From contig NZ_CP040094.1 of the NCBI RefSeq assembly GCF_013343235.1, positions 2,232,501 through 2,296,500 of the forward strand: a DNA stretch of 64,000 bases, given 5' to 3'. Positions 55,819 to 64,000 of this stretch are shown here, one piece after another (the stretch's first letter is position 1; every line of letters begins with the position of its first letter). Source of the stretch: Nostoc sp. TCL240-02. Its GTDB lineage: Bacteria; Cyanobacteriota; Cyanobacteriia; Cyanobacteriales; Nostocaceae. The translations under genes were made by a program, and so were the position numbers. The notes beneath the pieces are model-generated. The model was not told the DNA's origin and ran no database searches. It saw only the letters and a list, made by a program, of their open reading frames with translations.

Positions 55819-56823
55819 TTACCTAACAAACTGCGGCATAATTTCGGCAGCAGTGAATATTCCATAGATGCCGCGTTGGTGCAATTGCTTACCAGCTTTG
55901 AGATATCCAAAAGCAGGGCCGCAGACATTAGCTGCCATGCTGGTTTCATCTCCCAAAGTAAAGGTATGGGTGGAAATCTTCCCTTCAAAAGTGCGCCCTG
56001 TTACCTTAACGTTAGTGCTGAGGGGCTTTTTCGGATTGCGAGTATCAACTACACCACCAACTGTAACGCGATCGCGCCCCACTATTCCCGCTACCTCTAG
56101 CATCACATCATCAGCGTGTTCCATATTCTTCAAGGTAAGCACGCCATTAGTTTTATCTAGTAGTGCTTCTACTTCTGCGTCAGTCATCGCCCTAGCGGTT
56201 TCCACTGTATAACCAGGGATATGGCCAATGTCTTCTCGCACAGTGGCTCGGTAAGCTTCCCAGTTGGCAATTCCTACTCCAAAGGTAATTTCGACTTGAT
56301 GAATTTCGGCGTAGCTTTGGGCTGCTAATGCGGCGGCGGCGGTTAACAGTCCGGGTGTAGCACCGCAGCCTGTCATATAGGTAATTCCGGCTGCAAGGAG
56401 TTCTTCTTTCATCGCCAGTAATTGTTCTACGGCAGTGGTGCGCTTAATTGCATCCACTAGCACTCCACGCCAACCAGATTTGATAAACTCCTTGGCTACA
56501 GAGGGGATAAAATCATTTGGTAGGTTAGGTAAAGCCAGAAAATACCCATCCACAGGTTGAGCTATTGCAATTACATCCTGAATACTTTGATTTGTTAATG
56601 TACCAACTGGTTCTAAATAACCTACAGAACCTTGGGACTGGTAGGTTGCAATGCATTGTTGAGTATTTAAACCTTCAGCAGCATAAGCGTAACCTTTTTG
56701 ATCTGCTACTGCGACTAAAACCATTTCCTGTTTAGCAGCAAGTACTTTGGCGGCGGCTTGTCCGAGTCCACCGAAACCTAGTACTCCTATACGTATCGCT
56801 GACAAGATATTTGCTGTACTCAT
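55819..56823 (-). CDS. bioU: BioU-like (S)-8-amino-7-oxononanoate synthase, saccharopine-dehydrogenase-like
   Basis: 334 residues from the ATG at 56823. Rossmann-fold N-terminus [20 protein letters not shown]. The [16 protein letters not shown] segment holds a lysine at about residue 127, where the cyanobacterial biotin enzyme BioU has its suicide lysine (Lys124 in Synechocystis); [17 protein letters not shown] follows. BioU replaces BioA, making 7,8-diaminononanoate from its own lysine nitrogen, one turnover per protein. I base the call on remembered family features; a generic saccharopine-dehydrogenase-like oxidoreductase is the alternative. No other bio genes are in the window. Confidence 0.68.
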   Translation of the reverse strand: MSTANILSAIRIGVLGFGGLGQAAAKVLAAKQEMVLVAVADQKGYAYAAEGLNTQQCIATYQSQGSVGYLEPVGTLTNQSIQDVIAIAQPVDGYFLALPNLPNDFIPSVAKEFIKSGWRGVLVDAIKRTTAVEQLLAMKEELLAAGITYMTGCGATPGLLTAAAALAAQSYAEIHQVEITFGVGIANWEAYRATVREDIGHIPGYTVETARAMTDAEVEALLDKTNGVLTLKNMEHADDVMLEVAGIVGRDRVTVGGVVDTRNPKKPLSTNVKVTGRTFEGKISTHTFTLGDETSMAANVCGPAFGYLKAGKQLHQRGIYGIFTAAEIMPQFVR

Positions 56824-57419
56824 AGTCAATTACTGAAGTTGAATCACAAGCCTTAAAACTTTACCATCTCAGCTTGTGGCTGAAGGCTGACAGCTTTTAG
56901 CTATAAAGGTTAATTATGCTTCATTATCCTGGTTTGTTCTCTAAGCAAATCAGTTTATTCACCAGAAATTCTTGCTGAGTGATTTAGGCTTGAGCAAATT
57001 TTCACGCGAAGTAGCAGCAAAAATCTGAATATGCTTTAAAGCAATCCTTTTTATCACTACTATTTTAAGCAGCTTGGGCATCGCCACAGTGATAATCAGG
57101 TAAACTTGCTGTTCACGCGTAAATATTATTTTAAGTATAAAATTATAACTAAAATAGGATTATCTTACTTAGTTAAAGATATAAGGCATATCCAACTCAG
57201 AACATTTTTAGGTGCAAAAACATTGCGAGATGCGGTAGGAGAAGCATTAGAAATTCAGATTGATGCTCAATGTCACAAGGATTGAAAAATGGACGTTGAA
57301 GTTCCGGAAATGGTGACAGCGTAAGCGATAGAAAGCTTGCTATACATAATATACATAAAAGATCATGCGATCGCTTATTGTATTGACGAGTGTGTAAGCG
57401 TAACCAACCGTGGGCATTG
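56824..57419. other. Intergenic region with no intact gene
   Basis: 600 bases, AT-rich. A frame near 57185-57285 reads RTFLGAKTLRDAVGEAL, faintly like a tryptophan synthase beta segment, but it is too short and unsupported to call a remnant. Nothing else seen. Confidence 0.4.
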
Positions 57420-57689
57420 CTAACTTACCACTTTGGTTCTTGGTGCAGGTGCGCCACGCAGCATTCCTTCTGTACTAAGGTCTTCATCAATTTCTTCCCA
57501 ATGAATACCGTAGCCACCTCCGCACGTTTCCCATTTTAATCGTTGTTCAAGGGTAGCATTGAGCAGCCTGGGATACCAAACTAATGGCACTGTGATTGTT
57601 CGCCCGTCCATCAAGTCAACACTGATCGTTTCTTCAGTAAAACGTACATCTTAAACTCTTTCATCTGCCCGAACTGCCAAAATACCCAT
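57420..57689 (-). pseudogene. DUF2442 family protein with nonsense codon
   Basis: From the ATG at 57689 the frame reads MGILAVRADERV, then TAA (57651-57653), then DVRFTEETISVDLMDGRTIT continuing without break to TAG at 57420-57422 (QRLKWETCGGGYGIHWEEID, STEGMLRGAPAPR). Homology on both sides of the stop shows one interrupted DUF2442 gene. The family occurs next to DUF4160, in pairs that look like toxin-antitoxin modules. Translation could restart at an internal TTG/ATG near 57614. Confidence 0.75.
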
Positions 57690-57864
57690 CCCAAGCCTCC
57701 AAAAGTTTTACTTGATTTTCTTGTACTAACTCTTCTAATTTTCGCAGTTCTTTGGGGCTAAAGCCAATGCTACTTGATAAACTGACTCGCTCAAGCCAAA
57801 ACTTAGCTGTTGAGTCATCCCGATCAATATGAATGTAGGGTGGCTCATTACTATCTGGGAAAAC
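57661..57864 (-). pseudogene. DUF4160 family protein remnant
   Basis: The minus-strand frame ending in TGA at 57661-57663 reads DSNEPPYIHIDRDDSTAKFW, then VSLSSSIGFSPKELRKLEEL and LLEAWDGYFGSSGR, the core of DUF4160. The N-terminal part (usually MPxVxR...YF) is missing: a TAA at 57865-57867 closes the frame and there is no start codon. It overlaps the DUF2442 start by 29 bases. Confidence 0.7.
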
Positions 57865-58229
57865 TTAAGAAAATAAGGCAAATTTCATGATGGTGATAAA
57901 GTTTTCCAAGAATTTTTATATTTTTGTAAATTACCTTGCTGGGTATATTGCCTCTAATGCTTGTTCTTAGGGCTTTTGCCGTTTACCTAGCAAGCTCAGT
58001 TTTTACCTTGACTAATCAAGGAGGTTAAGAGAAACTAACTAAATACTGATGTGACTGCTTATAAATTTAATAAGTTTTGTAAAGATTCTGAGATATATAT
58101 ATTGAAAGATGGAACATTATTTAACAAATGGCAAGTTTGTATCTAAGTAAAAATGTTCCTACGGCTATATTTATAGCCTTCTGCTAAGGCAGTACAATTT
58201 AAGCGTACTTATCCTGATTGGCCAAGAGC

Positions 58230-58439
58230 ATGGAGACATTAGAGTTCATAATCTATCCAGACGGTCGGGTACAAGAGAAAGTCACTGGTATTGTGGGGGC
58301 CTCTTGCGCTGAGGTTACAGCAGCAATAGAGGCACAATTGGGGCAAGTACTTAATCATGAGCCAACCTCAGAATATTTCGCCGCGAAGTTGCAGCAATCT
58401 AATGTGGCGAATACGCACACCACTTACAGCGATTGGTAA
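58230..58439 (+). CDS. DUF2997 family protein
   Basis: 69 residues from the ATG at 58230; the earlier TTG at 58218 is unlikely. METLEFIIYPDGRVQEKVTG and SCAEVTAAIEAQLGQVL are the DUF2997 signature. Function unknown. It is the first of three tightly spaced genes (DUF2997, Ycf35/DUF1257, ferredoxin), an arrangement conserved among cyanobacteria, so the proteins likely work together. Cysteine 26 is the only cysteine. Confidence 0.87.
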   Translation: METLEFIIYPDGRVQEKVTGIVGASCAEVTAAIEAQLGQVLNHEPTSEYFAAKLQQSNVANTHTTYSDW

Positions 58440-58478
58440 GTTTTCACAGTAGTTTAGTGTTATTAATTCACAACCACC

Positions 58479-58865
58479 ATGTCACACTTTAGCCAAATTA
58501 AGACTCAAATCCGTAACCTTGATTCTTTGAAAGATGCTTTGACCGAATTGGGCGTAGACTGGAAACCCGGCCCACGCGAAGTCCGTGGCTATCGCGGTCA
58601 AACCCATCCTGCGGAAGTTAGTATTGAGCAGGAAAATGGCTATGACATCGGCTTTAGATGGAATGGCAAGGAATATGAATTAGTAGCTGATTTGCAATAT
58701 TGGCAGCAAGACCTTTCTGTCGATGGATTTTTGCGCCAGGTAACGCAGCGATATGCTTACCAAACAGTTGTGAAAGAAACCGCTCGTGTTGGTTTTCAAG
58801 TCTCTGAACAACAAAAAAATGAAGATGGTTCCATTCGTCTGGTAGTACAACGCTGGAGTGCGTAA
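58479..58865 (+). CDS. ycf35: Ycf35 / DUF1257 family protein
   Basis: 128 residues, MSHFSQIKTQIRNLDSLKDAL and GYRGQTHPAEVSIEQENGYD mark the family; homologue of plastid ycf35 of red algae. Function unknown. It follows the DUF2997 gene by 39 bases and its stop overlaps the ferredoxin start by one base (TAATG at 58863-58867), so the two are translationally coupled. Soluble, no signal peptide. Confidence 0.92.
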   Translation: MSHFSQIKTQIRNLDSLKDALTELGVDWKPGPREVRGYRGQTHPAEVSIEQENGYDIGFRWNGKEYELVADLQYWQQDLSVDGFLRQVTQRYAYQTVVKETARVGFQVSEQQKNEDGSIRLVVQRWSA

Positions 58866-59326
58866 TGGCTGATTTTCTGCCGTCGCCGGAAGAACAAGTT
58901 GACAATCGTTCCGGTTTAGAACCAGAATTAGGGGGTTTTTTAAGGGATGCCCCAGAACGTTCTGGTTTAGAACCGGAATTGGGCGGTTTGTTGCGCCAAA
59001 ATGGTGTTTATGTTGATGAAATTACCTGTATTGGTTGCAAGCATTGCGCTCATGTTGCACGTAACACCTTTTATATTGAACCAGATTACGGGCGATCGCG
59101 CGTGGTTCGGCAAGATGGAGACGCTGAAGAAATTATCCAAGAAGCAATTGATACTTGCCCGGTTGATTGTATTCACTGGGTTGATTACACTGAATTGAAA
59201 AACTTAGAAGAAGAGCGCAAATATCAAGTAATTCCCGTAGTGGGTTATCCGGTAGAACAAGCCGTTGCTGCTAGCGAACGTCGGCGTAAAAAGCAAAAGT
59301 TAAAGACCAAAAAATCTCGTTATTAA
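58865..59326 (+). CDS. Single-cluster [4Fe-4S] ferredoxin with repeat extension
   Basis: 153 residues. CIGCKHC at about residues 57-63 plus CPVDC near 98-102 supply one [4Fe-4S] cluster (bacterial-type ferredoxin fold VDEITCIGCKHCAHVARNTF). An N-terminal extension repeats RSGLEPELGGFLR/RSGLEPELGGLLR, and the C-terminus is a basic tail (RRRKKQKLKTKKSR), both unusual for a plain ferredoxin and suggesting protein or nucleic-acid contacts. Partner electron acceptors are unknown. Last gene of the DUF2997-Ycf35 operon; a terminator follows. Confidence 0.9.
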   Translation: MADFLPSPEEQVDNRSGLEPELGGFLRDAPERSGLEPELGGLLRQNGVYVDEITCIGCKHCAHVARNTFYIEPDYGRSRVVRQDGDAEEIIQEAIDTCPVDCIHWVDYTELKNLEEERKYQVIPVVGYPVEQAVAASERRRKKQKLKTKKSRY

Positions 59327-59350
59327 CAAAAAACATTAAATCAATAGAAT

Positions 59351-59381
59351 AAAGGACTGACTATATCCAGTCCTTTTGTTT
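59351..59381 (+). terminator. Terminator of the DUF2997-Ycf35-ferredoxin operon
   Basis: AAAGGACTG (59351-59359) pairs with CAGTCCTTT (59368-59376), followed by TGTTTTT. It starts 25 bases after the ferredoxin stop and has the classic rho-independent form. Confidence 0.85.
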
Positions 59382-59544
59382 TTCTTAAATATAGTTAATT
59401 TCTGACAGCTTTTCGGTAAAGTCTATTAATCCAAAATCGTTATGGTTGACTTCATTTGAAATTTAGAGGGTCGTGTTGTGAAAGTAATTTTTCTACTTTC
59501 GCCTCGTCTAACCTAGCGGTTAATCTTCTATTGAAGTAAATAGA

Positions 59545-59571
59545 AACTGGCACAAAGTTTGTACCAGTTTT
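59545..59571 (-). terminator. Terminator candidate for the DUF4335 gene
   Basis: AAACTGGCACAAA and TTTGTACCAGTTT are near-perfect inverted repeats, about 30 bases past the stop of the minus-strand gene at 59600. On the minus strand the stem is followed by CTATTTACTTC, a weak T-run. Confidence 0.5.
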
Positions 59572-59599
59572 ATAGGTGACATTAAACAGATTAATTTAC

Positions 59600-61261
59600 T
59601 TATTCATCTGGAAAAGTCTGTACCTTGCCATCAGGACTGAGAACAACTCGAATTCTGACATCTTGTCCGCGTGTATTGGCGGAAACAAAAGGTTTACCAA
59701 CTTCAGGCATCCCAGTGCTATCAACGAATTCTCTTGCTGCCTTATTAAGAGGAAAAATTCGTTCAACTGTGCCGTCAACACTGACTATCAGACTGTACTC
59801 TAATGTTTGTCCTAGTCCAGTAGGTGGTTGCCAACGCTTTTTTAGGTATTCCCTAGCTTCTGCTACTTGAGGTGTATCAAATAATGTACCAGTAGCCACT
59901 TCTGTAGATTTAGGGGTTTTGCGTGCATCTCCTAATTGGTCGATGAATGGATTGTTCTCCGCAGTTCTAGACGAAGGAAGTTGTGAAGCGGGTTTTTCTC
60001 CAGTAGAAGGTTGCTGTAGGGAATTGATTCTTTCGTCTAGCTGTTGTGAGTTTAGTGCAGAGGTATTGCCACGATTATTATTGGGTATGCTCTCAAGAGA
60101 CGGAGGGAGAACTGGTGAGATATTAGTTGGTAAGCTGCCTGGGTTAGAAGATAGTCTGGGTGGCAAATTCCGCAACTGAGGGAGAGTTCCAGCTTGGGGA
60201 TTTGACCCTGTAGGGTTCTGTCCAAGATTTGGTACTATGGCTATTTCCTGTCCTGGGATTTTATTTGATGGTGCCTTAGCGTTCGCGGAGCGCCTCGTAG
60301 AGAAGCTCGCCGTTCGCGTAGCGTCTCCCAGAGAAGGCATCGCTGGATTACTAGGAAGGGTTGCAGTCTTGCTCTGGGTTGTTGTCAGTGCATTATTGGG
60401 AAATAGAGGTTGCGGTGCAGAAAAACTAGAACTAGGGGCTGTTAAAGGTGCTTGGGGCAAAGTAGATGTGGAAAGTGGAGGAGTGGAACCTAGCAAATTA
60501 TCCGATGGAGGGATAATTCCAGGTTCAGGCGTAGGAAAGTTTAGTGAGGTTGAAGGTTCTAAGGCAGTCTTTACTGCTGCTGGATCTGATGTTTTGGCTG
60601 TTTGCTGTTCTTTTCCCCTAATGCTGTTAGCATATTGCCAAGTAACAGGTAAGAAACCTACACCTAATACTAATACTGCGGCAACAGGTGCCCAAGCGGG
60701 GAACCTCAGAGTCGAACTCGTGCTGTTAAGAGTTGGGAGTGCCATAACATCAGTTGAGTATTCATCTAAAGCGCTGGCCAAATCGAATAGTTGCAGCAGA
60801 CTGAGTTTAATTACGGGGCCGGATGAGTAGTTGGCGAGAGAACCGAGAAATAAATTGTGAGTTAAATAGCTGCTTGGTTCTAAGCGGATATTTGCCCCAG
60901 GAAGTTGGGTGCTAAAGGAATTTAATGTTTTTGTTGAGGACTTTAATTCCGGCTCACCCAGTGCTGTGGTTGATTCCTGGGTACCGGAGAAACTAACCCA
61001 AAAGCTTTCTGGAGGCTGTTGGAGGAATTCCTGTACGTAGTTTGTGACTGCATCACATAAAGCTTCAAGTTGCTCGCGATCGCCCCGAATTGGAACTCTG
61101 TGTTCTTCTGGGAGTCGGGGATCATCAAAGCGTAGTTCAAAGCTTAGGTGTTTGAGGACAGTTTTCCCCATCCAACGGGACAGAGGCGAGCTTTGGGCGA
61201 ATACTTCTAGCGTGCAAGTAGGTGGTGTGTAGCGACGAATTACAGAATTTGATAGAGGCAT
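59600..61261 (-). CDS. DUF4335 domain protein
   Basis: 553 residues. The N-terminal DUF4335 domain (about 1-185: IRRYTPPTCTLEVFAQSSPL, LRFDDPRLPEEHRVPIRGD) is followed by one membrane helix (about 200-220, WAPVAAVLVLGVGFLPVTW), a long proline/serine/threonine-rich, presumably periplasmic linker, and a C-terminal domain (about 470-553, LKKRWQPPTGLGQTLEYSLI) like a TonB C-terminal fold. The DUF3038 gene lies 252 bases upstream on the same strand, a pairing found across cyanobacteria. Function unknown; cell-envelope role is a guess. A dispersed repeat forms residues ~306-328. Confidence 0.85.
   Translation of the reverse strand: MPLSNSVIRRYTPPTCTLEVFAQSSPLSRWMGKTVLKHLSFELRFDDPRLPEEHRVPIRGDREQLEALCDAVTNYVQEFLQQPPESFWVSFSGTQESTTALGEPELKSSTKTLNSFSTQLPGANIRLEPSSYLTHNLFLGSLANYSSGPVIKLSLLQLFDLASALDEYSTDVMALPTLNSTSSTLRFPAWAPVAAVLVLGVGFLPVTWQYANSIRGKEQQTAKTSDPAAVKTALEPSTSLNFPTPEPGIIPPSDNLLGSTPPLSTSTLPQAPLTAPSSSFSAPQPLFPNNALTTTQSKTATLPSNPAMPSLGDATRTASFSTRRSANAKAPSNKIPGQEIAIVPNLGQNPTGSNPQAGTLPQLRNLPPRLSSNPGSLPTNISPVLPPSLESIPNNNRGNTSALNSQQLDERINSLQQPSTGEKPASQLPSSRTAENNPFIDQLGDARKTPKSTEVATGTLFDTPQVAEAREYLKKRWQPPTGLGQTLEYSLIVSVDGTVERIFPLNKAAREFVDSTGMPEVGKPFVSANTRGQDVRIRVVLSPDGKVQTFPDE
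60278..60343. repeat. Dispersed repeat inside the DUF4335 coding sequence
   Basis: GC-rich GTTCGCGGAGCGCCTCGTAG and CCGTTCGCGTAGCGTCTC are copies of the intergenic element seen at 28533-28570 (reverse complement, exact over 18 bases), 5300-5313 and others. Here it keeps the frame and encodes SLGDATRTASFSTRRSANAK in the low-complexity linker. Confidence 0.75.
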
Positions 61262-61513
61262 GGCAGGAACTGCGAGGAAGACTATTTGAGATTTTGCAAA
61301 AAGTTAAGCCAGTTGCTTGCAAAGAAAAGTTGAAACGGTGGATTCCTTCTGAGTGAAGGAAGTTGGTCAGGTTTCTCTTGTTATGTAGTCTTGTACTAGG
61401 AGGAAGCATTGCTGATAGTGCATCGCTCAAGAGCTAATGACGATCAAAAGAGTTTCCCGATCTAGCAAACAAATCACAAGCAAATTTTGATTGAGGAATT
61501 TCAAATTTCACAT

Positions 61514-62119
61514 CTAAAATTTTGTCGAACCGTCTATAAGTGCTAGCCAGAGACGGCGATGTCCACCAGGGGCGCTGTAAAAAAGTAAATCTACAAGCAG
61601 TTTTAGTGCCAGGTTGGTAAGTAAATCTGTTGAGATTTTCTCATCCTCTTCCATCCGCTCTTGGTAGGTGTTGCAAAAAGCATCAATATAGTCTCCAAGT
61701 AAGGCAGCCTGGTGAGGTTCCCGGTTATTTTCTGCCATTTGTTCCAACAGACCGACAGCGCGGCGAATCAATTCCTGGTGCTGTTTGGCTAAGTAGCAGA
61801 TGATCAGAACAAGCGATCGCGCTTCTTCGACATCTAGCTTTTTTCGCCCTCCTTGACCTTTACGTAGGGGATTTGACTGGCGCAGTCGCCATAAAGCTAC
61901 GCGGTCTGGCACTCTTGACTCTAAATTCAGATCAGTTGCCGCCGAAAGCATAGCCTCTGAACCAATCCCAGTTAAGGTTTCTAACGCCAACAGCACCAAG
62001 TCTAATTGGGTTTTGATATTGTCCCATTGAACTGTGTTTGGAGCTGGAAGCTTGATTAAATCCTCCCACTGAGAATTTGGCGTGGCTGAGTTGGCGGCCG
62101 AGTGCATAACTTTTAGCAT
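61514..62119 (-). CDS. DUF3038 family protein
   Basis: 201 residues, soluble and mostly helical. The sequence DNIKTQLDLVLLALETLTGI, SRVPDRVALWRLRQSNPLRK and GGRKKLDVEEARSLVLIICY identify DUF3038, a cyanobacteria-only family without known function. It usually stands next to DUF4335, as here (252 bases downstream, same strand), so the two are probably functionally linked. Start: ATG at 62119; an alternative is the ATG at 62107. Confidence 0.87.
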   Translation of the reverse strand: MLKVMHSAANSATPNSQWEDLIKLPAPNTVQWDNIKTQLDLVLLALETLTGIGSEAMLSAATDLNLESRVPDRVALWRLRQSNPLRKGQGGRKKLDVEEARSLVLIICYLAKQHQELIRRAVGLLEQMAENNREPHQAALLGDYIDAFCNTYQERMEEDEKISTDLLTNLALKLLVDLLFYSAPGGHRRLWLALIDGSTKF

Positions 62120-62834
62120 AGGTGATCAAGCTGATAGGGGATGTTGCTGTTACCCATTTTGAAACCAGACTCTCAAGCCTCAAACTTGGTTTCCCATAGC
62201 TATGAGCTAGAGACTTCAGCTAGATTTTTCTATGTGGTAAACAGCATGTATCTTTGTCCTACTCTAGATGAAAATTTATTTTCAACAAAGTAGAAAAGTA
62301 TCAATTCTAATTAAGGTTTACCTGACTTTCACTGCTAATTCCGTACAAGAGTATAAATAAACTATTGTTTTGAATGCTAACTGCTAATTATGTAGAATAC
62401 CTCCTACATTTATTTGCGGTTTGAGATTTTGAAATTTCTTGATGTTTATTACTTGTTCTGAATGTATACATAATTACTATACAAATCTTTTACCTGTTTG
62501 CTAAAGGCGCTTCTTACTGCTTTCCCTTTCCATCATCCCATCTATGTGTAGCGTTTGATTTCAGGACATCGTGGACAACATCAGGATGATTGATATCTTC
62601 TTGAAACTAATTAGGACTTACGCAAAACTACACGCGGTAGGGGCAATTTATGAATTTCCCTAAGATGAAAATCTTTCTTTTCGGCTATTGTTTGCCTAAG
62701 TAACGCGATGTGCGACTTATTCTTAAAACTGACTTTTCCCGTTAAGTCTTGAAAGACTTGCTGGCAAAGGGTTTAAGAAACAGCACAGCAAATACGGTAC
62801 AGTAATTGAAATTGGGTGCTAAAGGTAACAAGCA
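62120..62834. other. Intergenic region and probable left end of the IS4-like element
   Basis: No gene in 700 AT-rich bases. GGACTTACGCAAAACTAC near 62613 is a sequence type common at repeat and IS borders in Nostoc, and CTGACTTTTCCCGTTAAGTC at 62729-62748 leads into a perfect palindrome AAGTCTT-GA-AAGACTT (62743-62758). The IS left end probably lies here but cannot be fixed without the right end. Confidence 0.4.
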
Positions 62835-64000
62835 ATGCTGGACTGGTGGGAAAAGAATTTTGCAACCATATCTCTAGGCGATCGCCGATTGAATGAGCGT
62901 GCAATGTCAATCGGGTATGCTCTAAGTTTGGGATTCGGCAAAGCGCTGTCGGAAGTTTTCAGTAATGGAACCGTACTTAAAAGGGCTTATGAGTTTTTGC
63001 TAATCCAAAAGTGCAATTTCCCAGCGTGATTGAGCCGCATTGCCAAATGACTGCGGAAACTGTTGCAGAGTGCGACGTAGTGCTGTGTGTTGGAGACACG
63101 ACTTTTTTTGATTATGGCAGTATTGAGGCTAAAAAAGAAGGTTACGGCCCAATTGGTAAGGGAGGTAACGGTTTAATATTACACAGTGCTTTAGCCATAG
63201 AATCGGACAAAGGCCAGTCCCTTGGTCTGTTGTGGCAAAAACTTTGGAATCGAGAAGCAAAACAGAAACCGCCAAAAGATGAAACTCCAACACAGAAGAA
63301 AAAACGGCAAGCAGCAGCACGTAAAGAAGCCCGAAACCGTCCCTTTGAACAGAAAGAATCTTACAGGTGGGTAGAAGCGCTCACCACTATAGAAAACCTT
63401 GTGAGTAAGCACACGCAAGTGATTCATGTTTTCGACCGAGAAGGTGATATCACAGAAGTTTTCGATAAAGTTCGCCAACTCCAGCACACCGGAGTTCTTA
63501 TTCGCGCGGCTCATAACCGCAGTTTAGATTCCGAGAGCGAGCGTCTTTGGTCAAAACTCCTTGCACAACCTACCAGTTTTGAACAGGAAATCGAATTACC
63601 CCAGACTGGACAGCGTTCTGCCCGTAAAACCAAGCTGGCTGTGCGATTTTGTCCGGTCAATCTCCGTACTCCCTATCGTTTTGATAACCGTGAGCCTCTA
63701 CCCGTATATGCTGTTTATGCCACTGAGATTGATTGCCCAGATGGTGAAACACTTGTGGAGTGGATGTTGTTGACTACGGAAGTTATTGCAGATGTCCAGA
63801 TGGCTTCTACAGTTTTACGCTGGTATACTTATCGTTGGCGTGTTGAAGAATACCATAAAATTTTTAAGTCTGGATGTCAGGTAGAAAAATATAGGCTTGC
63901 TGCTGATGGGATGAAGACCCTCATTGGTTTTTTTAGCGTAATAGCTGTTGAGCTTTTGCGCTTAACTTATCTCCACCGCACTCAGCCCTTAGCCCCTGCC
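62835..64000 (+). pseudogene. IS4/Tn5-like transposase, frameshifted, cut by window edge
   Basis: The first frame (MLDWWEKNFATISLGDRRLN... to LKRAYEFL) stops at 63029. Homology continues in another frame from about 62999 (ANPKVQFPSVIEPHCQ) to the window end. A run of five T at 62994-62998 where six would restore EFFANPKV explains the break. Catalytic parts are intact in the second frame: GDTTFFDYGS (first Asp), VFDREGDI (second Asp) and YTYRWRVEEYHKIFK, the Y-(2)-R-(3)-E-(6)-K signature of Tn5-type enzymes. Either a dead copy or, less likely, one expressed by slippage at the T-run. Confidence 0.85.

Noticed and set aside
57185..57285. Faint tryptophan synthase beta-like stretch (LGAKTLRDAVGEAL)
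   Set aside because: Too short, not supported by further motifs, and the frame is soon closed.

Overview
The window is chromosomal DNA of a filamentous, heterocyst-type cyanobacterium, most likely Nostoc or a close relative. Evidence: frequent HIP1-like octamers (GCGATCGC) inside genes; a cyanobacterial gene set (heme oxygenase, Ycf35/DUF1257, DUF3181, DUF3038/DUF4335, DUF3122, SLH-OprB porin, ABA4-like protein, Hps polysaccharide genes); heptanucleotide tandem repeats; and many small inverted-repeat elements. No rRNA, CRISPR array or prophage is visible. The only full-size mobile element is an IS4/Tn5-like transposase gene cut by the right edge and already frameshifted.

Layout. 1-7 kb: C-terminus of an NlpC/P60 peptidase, a GT2 glycosyltransferase, an MFS transporter, tRNA-Arg(ACG), moaC and small conserved proteins, an ABA4-like membrane protein and a CobW GTPase. 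7-19 kb: an organosulfur island with two SfnB-type flavoproteins, an SLH porin, an unfamiliar multi-pass membrane protein, SfnG (dimethylsulfone monooxygenase), a second SsuD/SfnG-like monooxygenase and an unusual regulator that joins a LysR protein to an SsuA-like binding domain. 19-22 kb: heme oxygenase and GlmM. 22-30 kb: a polysaccharide cluster (five glycosyltransferases and an O-antigen-ligase-like protein) resembling the hormogonium polysaccharide genes hpsL-hpsP. 30-43 kb: 1-Cys peroxiredoxin, a giant TamB-like protein followed by a 21-bp minisatellite, a polysaccharide deacetylase, DUF3122 lipoprotein, GH57 enzyme, and three decayed genes (histidine kinase, ABC permease, IS5 transposase). 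43-50 kb: the chaperone group grpE-dnaK-dnaJ-tusA-rsgA on the minus strand. 50-55 kb: pilB-pilT-pilC. 55-64 kb: a hypothetical gene, a BioU-like protein, a decayed DUF4160/DUF2442 pair, a DUF2997-Ycf35-ferredoxin operon, DUF4335 and DUF3038 proteins and the IS4-like element.

How the genes work together. The sulfur island looks like a scavenging module for organic sulfur. SfnG and the SsuD-like enzyme would release sulfite from sulfones or sulfonates using reduced flavin, SfnB-type proteins are the usual partners, the porin may bring substrates across the outer membrane, and the fused regulator may sense a sulfonate-like ligand inside the cell. The hps-like cluster and pilBTC belong to the same biology: type IV pilus driven gliding of hormogonia on secreted polysaccharide.

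The most novel item is the LysR-SsuA fusion regulator with its divergent promoter region (two palindromes, an NtcA-like site and an inserted inverted-repeat element). Other leads are the 21-bp minisatellite behind tamB, a hairpin-rich gene-free block between dnaK and dnaJ, a dispersed repeat that has become part of the DUF4335 coding sequence, and the decayed genes.
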